Of a DNA stretch of 53,569 nucleotides, positions 18,093-26,814 are shown piece after piece. The position numbers and the translations under genes are program-made. The stretch lies in the NCBI GenBank assembly GCA_903883965.1, contig CAISCU010000001.1, positions 1-53,569 of the forward strand, in the 5' to 3' direction. Every line of letters starts with the position of its first letter. Positions within the stretch are counted from its first letter, which is position 1. Origin of the DNA: an uncultured Bacteroidota bacterium. Its GTDB lineage: Bacteria; Bacteroidota; Bacteroidia; UKL13-3. The notes beneath the pieces are model-generated. The model did not search any database. It was not told the origin of the DNA and saw nothing but the letters and a program-made list of their open reading frames with translations.

Positions 18093-18550
18093 TCTAATTG
18101 AACTGCTGCCGGAATAAAACCAGCTACATCTCCGCCATTTCTAATTAAGTCTCTCACAACTGAAGAACTTATTGGAGTAAAGGCTGGATCACACATTAAA
18201 AACACGGTTTCGGCTTCTGGGTAAATCAATTTATTCATCTGAGCTATGTTTTTCTCGTAATCAAAATCGGCCATGTTACGAATACCCCTTAAAATATAAT
18301 TTGCTGAAATTGCTTTGCAATATGTAACTGTTAAACCCTCGTAAAAAGAGGCTTTTACTTTGGGTTCATTCTTAAAAATTTCTTCTATCCAGTGTAACCT
18401 CTGTTCTACAGGATATAAGGTTGTTTTACTGATATTGTGTCCAATACCTACAATAATTTCATCAAACAATGGCAAAGCTCTTTCTATGATGTTTACATGA
18501 CCAACTGTAATGGGGTCAAAAGTTCCCGGAAAAAGTGCAATGCGTTTCAT
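18089..18550 (-). CDS. coaD: Phosphopantetheine adenylyltransferase
   Basis: Penultimate enzyme of coenzyme A synthesis. The 153 residues have the nucleotidyltransferase start RIALFPGTFDPITVGHVNI with its T/HxGH motif, IIVGIGHN, and RGIRNMADFDYE; the C-terminal PISSSVVRDL motif is present. It overlaps the rsmD stop by 4 bases (ATGA), so translation is coupled. Confidence 0.94.
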   Translation of the reverse strand: MKRIALFPGTFDPITVGHVNIIERALPLFDEIIVGIGHNISKTTLYPVEQRLHWIEEIFKNEPKVKASFYEGLTVTYCKAISANYILRGIRNMADFDYEKNIAQMNKLIYPEAETVFLMCDPAFTPISSSVVRDLIRNGGDVAGFIPAAVQLD

Positions 18551-19101
18551 ATGTGATTGTTTTCGGTAATCGGTTTAAAAAATGAAAAGGTAGATTGACC
18601 ATACTTTCTGTCTTCAAAAAAACCTATTTGCTGACTCAAATCCAAACTTGAACCATGTTCAACCACTAATAATCCATTGGATTTTAATAACTTTTTATCG
18701 AAAACAATTTCAGGTATTTTAATAATGTCAGCTAATGCATAAGGAGGGTCTGCAAAAATGAGATCAAAACTTTGGGTCATGTTCTTTAATGCAGTAAAGA
18801 CATCTTGTTTGCGGACTTGAATTTGAGGAAGTCCTAATTTTTGTGCATTTTCCTTTACAAACTTTACACAGCCAAAATCTTTGTCTATACTTAATACCAG
18901 AGCCGCACCCCTACTTGCCAATTCATAACTGATATTGCCTGTTCCGGTAAATAAATCTAGTGCTTCGATGCCTTCAATTGCAATAGAATGTTGTAAAATA
19001 TTGAATAGGCTTTCTTTAGAACGGTCGGTTGTAGGGCGAACCGGTAAATTGTTCGGAGCCTGAATTAACAATCCTTTTTTGGTACCTCCAATTATTCGCA
19101 C
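18547..19101 (-). CDS. rsmD: 16S rRNA m2G966 methyltransferase RsmD
   Basis: SAM-dependent methyltransferase of 184 residues. It has the N-terminal RIIGGTKKG...VRPTTDRSKESLFNIL, the SAM motif DLFTGTGNISYELASRG, and the catalytic FADPPYA. The start codon is GTG (complement at 19099-19101), chosen because it gives the canonical RIIGG N-terminus. It overlaps the DUF3822 gene by 10 bases and coaD by 4. Confidence 0.93.
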   Translation of the reverse strand: MRIIGGTKKGLLIQAPNNLPVRPTTDRSKESLFNILQHSIAIEGIEALDLFTGTGNISYELASRGAALVLSIDKDFGCVKFVKENAQKLGLPQIQVRKQDVFTALKNMTQSFDLIFADPPYALADIIKIPEIVFDKKLLKSNGLLVVEHGSSLDLSQQIGFFEDRKYGQSTFSFFKPITENNHI

Positions 19102-19958
19102 AACAAACAGCTAGTTTCTATAAAATAATGATGGGCAGGTAATTGATGAAACGAAACCGGATAGGCCACTCCTTTGGGTTTATTTCCAAAAGAAACGGCT
19201 TTCACATAATTGGCCAACAAATTGGTAATATCAGTTAATATTGGTACTTGCCCATACAATACAACCTCAGCTTCTTGGTTCAATTCTAATTGTTTGGCAA
19301 CGGCCAATACAAAATAGGCAATGTCATTTTCATTGGTAAATGGAAATGTATTGTAAAATTTAATTTGGTGATTGACACATGCAATTGAGATGTAATTGGG
19401 TTGAACCGATACATGTAATTTATTTCCAGCATTTGGAAATGATTGCATGTCAAGCGACTTCAAAAAAATGAGTGAATCGTGTAAAACAACAACTCCTGGA
19501 AGCTGTTCATTTAAATACCTCAACAAATCATTTTTTACGTTGAACAATGCAGCAGTTCTGAGTGCAGCTTCTTTGTGTTCTAATATTCCAGAGGCAGGAA
19601 ATTGCTTTTGGTTTAATTTAAAATAAGCTGAAGCATCTGCAGCATGCAACAATGATTCGGGTACAAGCGTACAAGCATCATTGCAAACAACTGCTTTTAC
19701 AAATGCAAACTCACCACTGAGTAATTTTGTCAATTGTTCTGAATGCTTGAGTTCATGGTATTGACAATCGAAAACAGAAAAATTAATTGGAAACAACAAT
19801 TGCAATTGAAGCACTTGTTTTTGTGCCTGATTGACTATAACCAAGGCAATGTGCTCATTGCTTAGCACCACATACAAACCATATTGAGCACGCTCTGCCT
19901 CGTGGTATAAATTATCGGTGTAAACCTGAACATTGAATTGAATGCCTGTTGTTTCCAT
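19092..19958 (-). CDS. DUF3822 family protein
   Basis: A 288-residue cytoplasmic protein with no signal peptide or membrane segment. It fits DUF3822, a Bacteroidota family that regularly precedes rsmD and coaD, as it does here. Features include an N-terminal acidic/aromatic region (YTDNLYHEAERAQYGLYVVL) and a C-terminal LPAHHYFIETSCLLCE. The molecular function is unknown. It is the first gene of this three-gene overlapping operon. Confidence 0.75.
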   Translation of the reverse strand: METTGIQFNVQVYTDNLYHEAERAQYGLYVVLSNEHIALVIVNQAQKQVLQLQLLFPINFSVFDCQYHELKHSEQLTKLLSGEFAFVKAVVCNDACTLVPESLLHAADASAYFKLNQKQFPASGILEHKEAALRTAALFNVKNDLLRYLNEQLPGVVVLHDSLIFLKSLDMQSFPNAGNKLHVSVQPNYISIACVNHQIKFYNTFPFTNENDIAYFVLAVAKQLELNQEAEVVLYGQVPILTDITNLLANYVKAVSFGNKPKGVAYPVSFHQLPAHHYFIETSCLLCE

Positions 19959-20054
19959 AGCAAATGTGTTGCAAAGTAGATTTTTTTTTTGAATTGTGAT
20001 AGCAATTGGTCAATTCCAGATGGGATACAAAGGCTGACATTAGAAAGAAAGCCT

Positions 20055-20062
20055 TATTTTTG
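20055..20062 (+). promoter_or_regulatory. Probable -7 element for the thioesterase gene
   Basis: TATTTTTG fits TAnnTTTG and lies 16 bases before the ATG at 20079, which implies a very short leader. No -33 TTTG is seen at the expected distance. Confidence 0.35.
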
Positions 20063-20078
20063 ATAAAAATTTCACCAG

Positions 20079-20516
20079 ATGTTCCAAGCCAAAGACCCAG
20101 CATTTCAATCGAGAATACTTTCTAAAATGAAAGAAAACCATTTTATGCAGTTCATCAATTTCCAATTGGATCAATTAGAAGCGGGTTGTGTTTGGGGCCA
20201 TTTAAACGCACAAGAACACCACCTTCAACAAAACAATTTTTTACATGGTGGGGTGATAGCTACCTTGGCAGATTTGGCTGCTGGTTTTGCAGCATTTAGC
20301 TTGGTTGACAGCAAACAGACAGTCGTCACCAGTGATTTAAAAATTGCCTACTTGAATCCAGGTATTGGCAAACTGTTTCAGGTGAAAGGATGGGTTATTA
20401 AATCGGGTCAAAAACTCATTTTTGCAGAAGCAGAGATTAGCTATACCAAAGCAGACGGTAGTATTTGTTTGGTAGCAAAAGGTTATTGCACATTTGCTGT
20501 AGTAGAATTGCCTTAA
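20079..20516 (+). CDS. PaaI-family thioesterase (hot-dog fold)
   Basis: The 145 residues match the PaaI hot-dog family: the HGGVIATLADLAAGFAAFS block carries the central helix, followed by VTSDLKIAYLNPG and a final strand ending in KGYCTFAV. Such enzymes hydrolyse acyl-CoA thioesters. The gene is alone between the DUF3822 operon and upp, and its tail overlaps that of upp by 4 bases. Confidence 0.82.
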   Translation: MFQAKDPAFQSRILSKMKENHFMQFINFQLDQLEAGCVWGHLNAQEHHLQQNNFLHGGVIATLADLAAGFAAFSLVDSKQTVVTSDLKIAYLNPGIGKLFQVKGWVIKSGQKLIFAEAEISYTKADGSICLVAKGYCTFAVVELP

Positions 20517-21166
20517 TTAGAACTGATTTTATCTCCAAAACACAAATCACCTGCATCACCCAATCCAGGTACTATGTATTGGTGCTCATTGAGCCCTTGG
20601 TCTATGGCGGCACAATAAATATGTACATTTGGAAAAGATTTTTGAATGGTTTGAATGCCCATTTCTGTTGCCAATACAGCCGCAATATAAATTGAATTGG
20701 GTTCTCCCAGTTTGAGCAGTTGATTCAGACAGCTGACAATGCTTTGACCGGTTGCCAACATTGGATCTATTAAAATCAAGTCCTTGCCTTTTATAACAGG
20801 CGAAGCCAGGTATTCTACTCGAATTTCAAAACCTACTTCAAGGTGGTGTCTGTAAGCGGTTATAAAGCCACAATCTGCTGCATCAAAATAATTTAAAAAA
20901 CCGATGTGCAATGGCAATCCTGCCCTTAAAATGGTTGCCAATACAGGTTGATTGAGCAATTCTCTTACCTGCATTTTTGCCAAAGGTGTTTGTATTTCTA
21001 TCTGCTGAACCGGAAGTTGTTTGCTGATTTCGTATGCCATTATTTCACCAATTCTTTCAAGATTTCTTCTAAAACGCATGCGGTCTTGGTGAATAGAAAT
21101 GTTTCGAATTTGACTTAAAAAAGTTTCAAGAATTGAGTATTCTAGACTTAAATTGTATACTGGCAT
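20513..21166 (-). CDS. upp: Uracil phosphoribosyltransferase
   Basis: Pyrimidine salvage enzyme joining uracil and PRPP. From the ATG at 21166 it has 217 residues. It shows FRRNLERIGEIMAYE, TILRAGLPLHIGFL, the PRPP motif LILIDPMLATGQS, and a C-terminal GLGDAGDLCFG that contacts uracil. The open frame extends to 21268, but that part overlaps the divergent beta-CASP gene and its start. The gap between the two start codons is 74 bases. Confidence 0.92.
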   Translation of the reverse strand: MPVYNLSLEYSILETFLSQIRNISIHQDRMRFRRNLERIGEIMAYEISKQLPVQQIEIQTPLAKMQVRELLNQPVLATILRAGLPLHIGFLNYFDAADCGFITAYRHHLEVGFEIRVEYLASPVIKGKDLILIDPMLATGQSIVSCLNQLLKLGEPNSIYIAAVLATEMGIQTIQKSFPNVHIYCAAIDQGLNEHQYIVPGLGDAGDLCFGDKISSN

Positions 21167-21240
21167 TTTGCTTTTTTTAGATAATCTCCAAAAATAGCCG
21201 AAATATCGGTAAATTGCAGCTTTAGAGAGCAAAACAAGGA

Positions 21241-22650
21241 ATGAAATTATATTTTTGGGGAGCAGCAAGACAAGTAACGGGCAGTATGTATTTACTGGAA
21301 ATGAATGACGGTTTCAGGATGCTGGTAGATTGTGGAATGGATTATGAAGTAAAAAAGAACCCAGTAGTGAATCCTAAAATATTTCCTTTTGAAGCCAGTT
21401 CCATACATGCCGTATTATTGACACATGCACATATTGACCATTCGGGAAATTTGCCAATTTTGGTAAAAGAAGGATTTAAAGGTCCAATTTATTGCACTTC
21501 GGCTACTGCAGAACTGAGCGCCTATTTGTTGTTCGACTCCTGCCACATTCAACAAGGCGACTATATTAGAGCGTTAGCTCGTAGTAAAAAAAATAGAAGA
21601 CATTTGGTACAAAAGCCACTTTACTCTGAAAAAAATGTGAGTGATACTGTTCGCTTTTTTGAGCGCATTCAATTAGACCAAAGTTTTGTACCTCACAGAG
21701 GCATAGAAGTTCAATACCAAGAGGCCGGACATTTATTGGGAGCTGCTGGTATTCTGATTCAAATTTCTGAAAATGGCAAAACCCATCGTTTTGGATTTAC
21801 TGGTGATTTGGGAAGAAAAAACAGCAAATTACTCAGAGATGGGATCCCTTTTAAAAACATTGACTACCTCATTTCTGAAGGAACATACGGTGGCCGAAAA
21901 CATTTGAGCAAACAAGCTCCTGAAGAAGAATTGGCTGCTTTTATTACATCTACTTGTATTGCACAAAGAGGCAAACTGATTATTCCGGCATTCAGCGTTG
22001 GTAGAACACAGTCAATTGTTTTTACCATCCACCAATTAAAAGCAAAGGGTATTATTCCAAGTACTTTGAAAGTTTTTGTAGACAGTCCATTGGCTATTAA
22101 ATCAACACCAGTATACGACAAACATCCAGAATTGCTCAACGAAGAAGCGATCCAATTTAAACTCAATTATGGTTCTTTGTTTGAACACGAACACACCCAT
22201 TATTTAGATACCAAAAATGCACATGAAGCTCTTTCTGTGTATTACGACCCATGTATCATTATATCTGCAGCAGGCATGGTTGAAGGGGGGCGTATTCAAG
22301 AACACGTGATGAACCATATTGAACACCCAACAGCCACCATTTTAATAGCTGGATTTTGTGCTGAAGGAACCTTGGGATACAGACTTTTATTGGGTCAACC
22401 TACCATTAAAATCAAAGACAAAGATAAAAGAGTACATGCCCGGATTGCCAAAATTGATGTCTTTAGCTCACATCCTGACCACGACGAAATATTGGAATTC
22501 ATTTATGCCTGTAAACCTCCGCAATTAGAATCTGTATTTTTAATTCATGGAGAATTGCCTCAGTTAGAAGCGCTCAAAAGTGCAGTGCTTCAAATTGGAG
22601 CTAAAAAGGTTGAAATACCCAAACAAGGTCAAGTATACGAATTCAATTAA
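21241..22650 (+). CDS. Metallo-beta-lactamase/beta-CASP ribonuclease
   Basis: The 469 residues belong to the CPSF-73-like beta-CASP group. The metal motif HxHxDH is LTHAHIDHSG; later elements include the FTGDLGRKN Asp, a beta-CASP domain with SEGTYGGRKHL, IPAFSVGRTQSI, and a C-terminal DVFSSHPDHDEIL. Archaeal and bacterial relatives cleave or trim RNA. The gene leads a plus-strand run that includes a DMT transporter, a DUF1801 protein and PolX. Confidence 0.88.
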   Translation: MKLYFWGAARQVTGSMYLLEMNDGFRMLVDCGMDYEVKKNPVVNPKIFPFEASSIHAVLLTHAHIDHSGNLPILVKEGFKGPIYCTSATAELSAYLLFDSCHIQQGDYIRALARSKKNRRHLVQKPLYSEKNVSDTVRFFERIQLDQSFVPHRGIEVQYQEAGHLLGAAGILIQISENGKTHRFGFTGDLGRKNSKLLRDGIPFKNIDYLISEGTYGGRKHLSKQAPEEELAAFITSTCIAQRGKLIIPAFSVGRTQSIVFTIHQLKAKGIIPSTLKVFVDSPLAIKSTPVYDKHPELLNEEAIQFKLNYGSLFEHEHTHYLDTKNAHEALSVYYDPCIIISAAGMVEGGRIQEHVMNHIEHPTATILIAGFCAEGTLGYRLLLGQPTIKIKDKDKRVHARIAKIDVFSSHPDHDEILEFIYACKPPQLESVFLIHGELPQLEALKSAVLQIGAKKVEIPKQGQVYEFN

Positions 22651-22652
22651 AT

Positions 22653-23609
22653 ATGTTAGAAAGCCAGGCAATCGGTTTATTGGCAGCCTTAGGAACTGTT
22701 CTCTGTTGGACGGTAGGTACTTTTGCATTTACAGATGCCAGTAAAAAAATGTTACCCTCTGCTGTCAATAGGGTAAGACTGGTATTGGCAAGTATTTTAT
22801 TGAGTTTTTCCTGTGTGTTAACTGACCATACTTCGCTGTATGATCTGTTTACCCAAACTAGCCCAAATGCTTATTTATGGTTTGGATTATCTGGTATCAT
22901 AGGATTGAGCCTTGGCGACTATTTTGCATTTACCGCTTATCAATTAATTGGAGGTGCAAAAACTGCTTTGATGAGTTGCATAGCACCAGCCGCAGCCTTG
23001 CTTTTTGCTTATTTTATGTTAGACGAAACGCTCTCAGGTTTAGGTATTTTAGGTATCTGTATTTCTATGTCAGGCATACTGCTGCTCATTTACTCAAACC
23101 AAGGTAATCAATTAGCTACTAGTCAAACACTAGGTTCTGTATCTAAAGGATTTTTATTTGCCTTTTTAGGAGCCATTTGCCAAGGGATTGGATTGGTACT
23201 TGCTAAAAACGGATTTCAAACTGAAACACATGCTATGAGTGCCATTCATGCCACATGGATCCGGATGTTTGTGGCAGCAGTTGTCTTGTATTTATTTACA
23301 GGTTTCAACAAACAATCTATCACAGAATTTAAACAAGTCTTTGGTAATAAAAAAATATTAAAACCTATTTTAATGGGGTCTGTATTTGGCCCCGTGATTG
23401 GTGTTAGCTTATCGTTACTTGCCACACAAAATTTAACAGCTGGCATTACACAAACTTTATTGAGTTTATTACCTGCTTCTGTTACCTTGGCAAGTGTATT
23501 TGTATTCAAAGAAAAACTCAATAAGCGCATTTTTATTTCACTTTTTATTTCACTTTTGGGAGTGATTGTATTAATTTGGAGAACACAGATTGCCGATTTT
23601 ATTTTCTGA
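22653..23609 (+). CDS. EamA/DMT-family transporter
   Basis: The 318 residues form about ten transmembrane helices in two homologous EamA halves (about 1-150 and 165-318). It has family-like turns such as SGIIGLSLGDYFAFTA and LLSLLPASVTLAS, and each half ends in a helix followed by a short basic loop. It starts 2 bases after the beta-CASP stop, so they are likely co-transcribed. The substrate is unknown. Confidence 0.85.
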   Translation: MLESQAIGLLAALGTVLCWTVGTFAFTDASKKMLPSAVNRVRLVLASILLSFSCVLTDHTSLYDLFTQTSPNAYLWFGLSGIIGLSLGDYFAFTAYQLIGGAKTALMSCIAPAAALLFAYFMLDETLSGLGILGICISMSGILLLIYSNQGNQLATSQTLGSVSKGFLFAFLGAICQGIGLVLAKNGFQTETHAMSAIHATWIRMFVAAVVLYLFTGFNKQSITEFKQVFGNKKILKPILMGSVFGPVIGVSLSLLATQNLTAGITQTLLSLLPASVTLASVFVFKEKLNKRIFISLFISLLGVIVLIWRTQIADFIF

Positions 23610-23613
23610 TTTT

Positions 23614-24075
23614 ATGAATAAAACCAATGACCCAGGCATAGCTGCCTACTTAGATAAACTGGCTCCTGATCGCCTAGAGGCCATTCAAAAGCTCAGACAG
23701 GTATTTCAAGAAAATCTACCCAACGGATTTGTGGAAGAAATCAGTTATGGTATGATTGGCTATGTAGTTCCACATACTTTGTACCCGGCCGGTTACCATT
23801 GCAATCCCAAATTGCCATTGCCTTTTATTACCATGGCTTCTCAAAAACAATTCATTGCCATTTACCACATGGGCCTGTACATGGATCAGCAACTATTTAA
23901 TTGGTTTGTAGATGCACATGCCAAAGCCAGCTCGCAAAAATTAGACATGGGCAAGAGTTGTATTCGGTACAAAAAACCTGAACACATTCCTTTTGACCTC
24001 ATTGCCGAATTGGCTACTCAAATGAGCCCAGAACAATGGATTTTAAATTATACCAGTCAACTAAAAAAGAAATGA
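23614..24075 (+). CDS. DUF1801 domain protein
   Basis: The 153 residues begin MNKTNDPGIAAYLDKLAPDR and contain VEEISYGMIGYVVP, typical of DUF1801 (YdhG-like, frataxin-type fold). It is cytoplasmic, with unknown function. I placed the start at the ATG at 23614; an in-frame TTG at 23590 would overlap the transporter gene. Its stop overlaps the start of PolX (ATGA), so translation is probably coupled. Confidence 0.75.
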   Translation: MNKTNDPGIAAYLDKLAPDRLEAIQKLRQVFQENLPNGFVEEISYGMIGYVVPHTLYPAGYHCNPKLPLPFITMASQKQFIAIYHMGLYMDQQLFNWFVDAHAKASSQKLDMGKSCIRYKKPEHIPFDLIAELATQMSPEQWILNYTSQLKKK

Positions 24076-25724
24076 ACAATTCAGAAATAGCTGAAATATT
24101 GGAGTTATATGCCAAATTGAGTGAATTACACGAAGGAAACCCTTTTAAAATTAAGGCATTGGCTGCTGCTGCTTTTCAACTCGATAAGTACCCTACCCCA
24201 TTGGCAAATTTAGGCTTACCCGAAATTGAAAAAGTGCAAGGTATTGGCAAAAGTATCGCTCAAACAATCTTTACTATCGTTCAACAAAATAGCTTACCAG
24301 AGCTTGAACAATTAATAGAACAAACACCTCAAGGCATAAGAGAAATTATGCAGATAAAAGGCATTGGCCCCAAAAAAGTGCGTTTGATTTGGAAAGAATT
24401 GGGCATTGAAAATATGGGAGAATTGCTTTATGCCTGCAAAGAAAACAGGTTAATGCATTTGAAAGGATTTGGAGAAAAAACACAAGCAAGTGTGATGCAA
24501 CAAATTTATTTCAAAATGGCAAATGCCGATAAGTTCCATTATGCAAGGGCTGAAGCACCTGCAAATCAGTTAATACATGAATTGAAAACCAAGTTTCAAT
24601 TGGTTTCACTCACCGGAGCAATGAGAAGGGCTTGTGAGGTTTTGGAACAGATTGACATTTTGGTTTCAGCTTTTTCAACTGAAGATGTAAAAAAACATTT
24701 AACTGAAATCGAAGGTTTTCAAATTAATCAGACAACAGAACAGCAGATTCAAGGAAATTATCTTGGATTTCCTGTTTGTTTGTTTGTAACTGCAGCCTCT
24801 GAATTTTATCTGCAATTGTTTCAAACCACAGGAACTGCTATACACCAATCGGCTTACCCTGAAATAAAACATGAAAGCCCTATTTTTGAAAGTGAAGTTG
24901 CCATTTTTGAACAATTTGAAATGGATTTTATTCCACCTGAATTGAGAGAAAATGAAGCATACATTGCATTAGCCAAGGAAAAAAAGATACCACAATTAAT
25001 TACTGATGCTAACCTTAAAGGCCCCTTACACAACCACAGTATTTGGAGTGATGGGCAAAACACCATTGAAGAAATGGCCTTGTGGTGCATGCAAAGAGGC
25101 TATCAATATTTAGGAATGGCCGACCATAGTAAATCTGCTTTTTATGCAAATGGCTTGTCTATTGAAAGGGTTTTGGCTCAACATGAAGAAATAGACAAAT
25201 TGAATAGCAAATACCCTCAATTCAAAATTTTAAAGGGCATTGAATCAGATATTCTAAATGATGGTAGCCTTGATTATCCAAACGAAGTATTGGCTCAATT
25301 CGATTACATAGTGGCATCTGTACATAGCAATCTCAAAATGACTGAAGAAAAAGCCATGACCCGCCTCATTAAAGCCATCGAAAACCCTAATACACATATA
25401 CTTGGGCATCCAACCGGCCGATTGTTACTCATGCGTGAGGGCTATCCAATTGACCATAAAAAAATAATAGATGCTTGTGCTGCAAATGGCGTTCATATTG
25501 AAATCAATGCAAATCCATACCGTTTGGATTTAGACTGGAGACAAATTGGATATGCCATTGAAAAAGGTGTTTTATTAAGTATCAACCCAGATGCGCACAA
25601 TACTGAAGGTTTTTTAGACATGCATTATGGCATACTCACAGCAAGAAAAGGTGGATTGAGCAAATCTGGCTGCTTAAATTCTTTTAATATTGACGAATTA
25701 ATGCTAAAACTGCATAAAAATTAA
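24072..25724 (+). CDS. polX: PolX-family protein with degenerate polymerase site and intact PHP domain
   Basis: Family X polymerase/PHP protein of 550 residues, start at ATG 24072. An N-terminal HhH region (VQGIGKSIAQTI, IKGIGPKKVRLIW) leads into the nucleotidyltransferase domain, whose GAMRRACEVLEQIDILV motif has Gln193 where the first catalytic Asp of the D-x-D pair should be; Asp195 is kept. The third Asp position, normally V-D-(L/F)-R, reads VCLF with Cys236. The PHP domain (about 315-550) appears complete: HNHSIWSDG, MADHSKS, GIESDI, ASVHSN, LGHPTGR and NPDAHNTEG. I infer a 3'-5' exonuclease or phosphoesterase without polymerase activity. Confidence 0.85.
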   Translation: MNNSEIAEILELYAKLSELHEGNPFKIKALAAAAFQLDKYPTPLANLGLPEIEKVQGIGKSIAQTIFTIVQQNSLPELEQLIEQTPQGIREIMQIKGIGPKKVRLIWKELGIENMGELLYACKENRLMHLKGFGEKTQASVMQQIYFKMANADKFHYARAEAPANQLIHELKTKFQLVSLTGAMRRACEVLEQIDILVSAFSTEDVKKHLTEIEGFQINQTTEQQIQGNYLGFPVCLFVTAASEFYLQLFQTTGTAIHQSAYPEIKHESPIFESEVAIFEQFEMDFIPPELRENEAYIALAKEKKIPQLITDANLKGPLHNHSIWSDGQNTIEEMALWCMQRGYQYLGMADHSKSAFYANGLSIERVLAQHEEIDKLNSKYPQFKILKGIESDILNDGSLDYPNEVLAQFDYIVASVHSNLKMTEEKAMTRLIKAIENPNTHILGHPTGRLLLMREGYPIDHKKIIDACAANGVHIEINANPYRLDLDWRQIGYAIEKGVLLSINPDAHNTEGFLDMHYGILTARKGGLSKSGCLNSFNIDELMLKLHKN

Positions 25725-25775
25725 AATATTTATGCTAAATATGTGAATAAAATATAGAAATCATAAAATTAATAA

Positions 25776-25783
25776 TAAATTCG
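25776..25783 (+). promoter_or_regulatory. Probable -7 element for the GldLM-like operon
   Basis: TAAATTCG (a one-base variant of TAnnTTTG) lies 20 bases before the first ATG of the operon, in an AT-rich 79-base gap after PolX. A similar AATTCGTAG stretch precedes the secreted type B protein at about 31786-31794. No clear -33 was found. Confidence 0.35.
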
Positions 25784-25803
25784 TAGCATTATTATAGTAC
25801 CCT

Positions 25804-26304
25804 ATGTTCAAAAAAATTACACTTTTAAGTTTGGTCCTGTTCCTTTTATCCATCAGTATAAAGGCGCAAGAAGCGAACTCAGCAAATACTGAGAATCAGC
25901 TCAATCAACTAAAAAACAAGATACAAGCTCAACAAAAACTTATCCACAAAAACGAAGAATTACTTAAAGTCCAAGAAAGCAAAATTGCGGATATGGGTGC
26001 TAAAATGAGCACTGAAATTGCAAACTTAAAAAATGACCAAGCAGCACAATTACAAACAATTGAGTCAAAAATGACCGGAGTTTTAGATGGATACAATGCT
26101 AAAATAGAAACTCAAAACAAAACTATAGAGGATTTAAAAGCATCACTCAACAAAAAAGATTTCAATTTGTACTTATACATCGCCATTGCATTAGGTATTG
26201 CAATGGTGCTATTTGTTTATTTCATGAAAATGGCCATTCAAAAAGCCATTACCCAACAAGGTAAAAATTGGTCTGATTTTTTAACTCACATCGCAAAAAG
26301 ATAA
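25804..26304 (+). CDS. Exported coiled-coil protein with C-terminal membrane helix (motor operon gene 1)
   Basis: A 166-residue protein with a signal peptide (1-21, ending IKAQ). A long, almost uninterrupted heptad pattern (about 28-115, rich in Lys, Gln, Asn, Glu, Leu) predicts a coiled coil. A single transmembrane helix at about 121-141 (LYIAIALGIAMVLFVYFM) follows, and then a basic cytoplasmic tail. The likely topology is coiled coil in the periplasm, C-terminus in the cytoplasm. It is the first gene of the operon and lies 9 bases before the GldL-like gene. I recognise no family; by position it may be an accessory or assembly factor of the motor. Confidence 0.7.
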   Translation: MFKKITLLSLVLFLLSISIKAQEANSANTENQLNQLKNKIQAQQKLIHKNEELLKVQESKIADMGAKMSTEIANLKNDQAAQLQTIESKMTGVLDGYNAKIETQNKTIEDLKASLNKKDFNLYLYIAIALGIAMVLFVYFMKMAIQKAITQQGKNWSDFLTHIAKR

Positions 26305-26313
26305 CTCAATTAT

Positions 26314-26814
26314 ATGGCAATCAAAGCAAAAGGAAAATTAGATCCGATCACCTTTATTTATGGTTTCGGAGCGGCAGTCATTCTGGTAGGATCCATGTTT
26401 AAATTCATAGGATGGGATTATGCCAATGAATTGTTTATTGCCGGTTTGGCAATTGAAGCAGTTGTATTTATTATTTCTGCTTTTGAAAGAAAAGTAGATG
26501 ACAAAGAATACCATTGGGAAAATGTATTTCCTCAATTGGAACAAGAAAATACAGGAAACAGCCCTGACAGCAGCTCATACGCAAAAGCCATGGAACAATT
26601 GTCTGAAAGTATCAAAAGTTTTTCAGGTCAAATTACCCATTTGAATCAATCTTTAGAGCATATCAACAAAGAAATGCTGGCTAACAATGAATCAACCAAA
26701 GCCATGAATGGCAGGGTTCAAGAATTAAACAAACAAATGGAAGAATATGCGGGTTACATGCAACAAATGAACTCCAAATACAAAGATTTTCTTTCAGGCG
26801 GAAAAGCTAACTAA
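26314..26814 (+). CDS. GldL-like inner-membrane motor protein
   Basis: A 166-residue homologue of GldL/PorL, the membrane part of the proton-driven GldLM motor. Two transmembrane helices (about 14-31 and 38-56) are followed by a cytoplasmic coiled coil (about 85-160). The GldL hallmarks are the YGFGAAVILVGSMFKF first helix with Lys30, and IEAVVFIISAFE. In the latter, Glu48 matches the membrane glutamate of GldL (Glu49 in Flavobacterium) and Glu58 closes the helix. It is shorter than canonical GldL (about 215). The usual FKITH histidine position is replaced. Its stop overlaps the next start (TAATG), so it is translationally coupled to the first GldM-like gene. Confidence 0.85.
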   Translation: MAIKAKGKLDPITFIYGFGAAVILVGSMFKFIGWDYANELFIAGLAIEAVVFIISAFERKVDDKEYHWENVFPQLEQENTGNSPDSSSYAKAMEQLSESIKSFSGQITHLNQSLEHINKEMLANNESTKAMNGRVQELNKQMEEYAGYMQQMNSKYKDFLSGGKAN

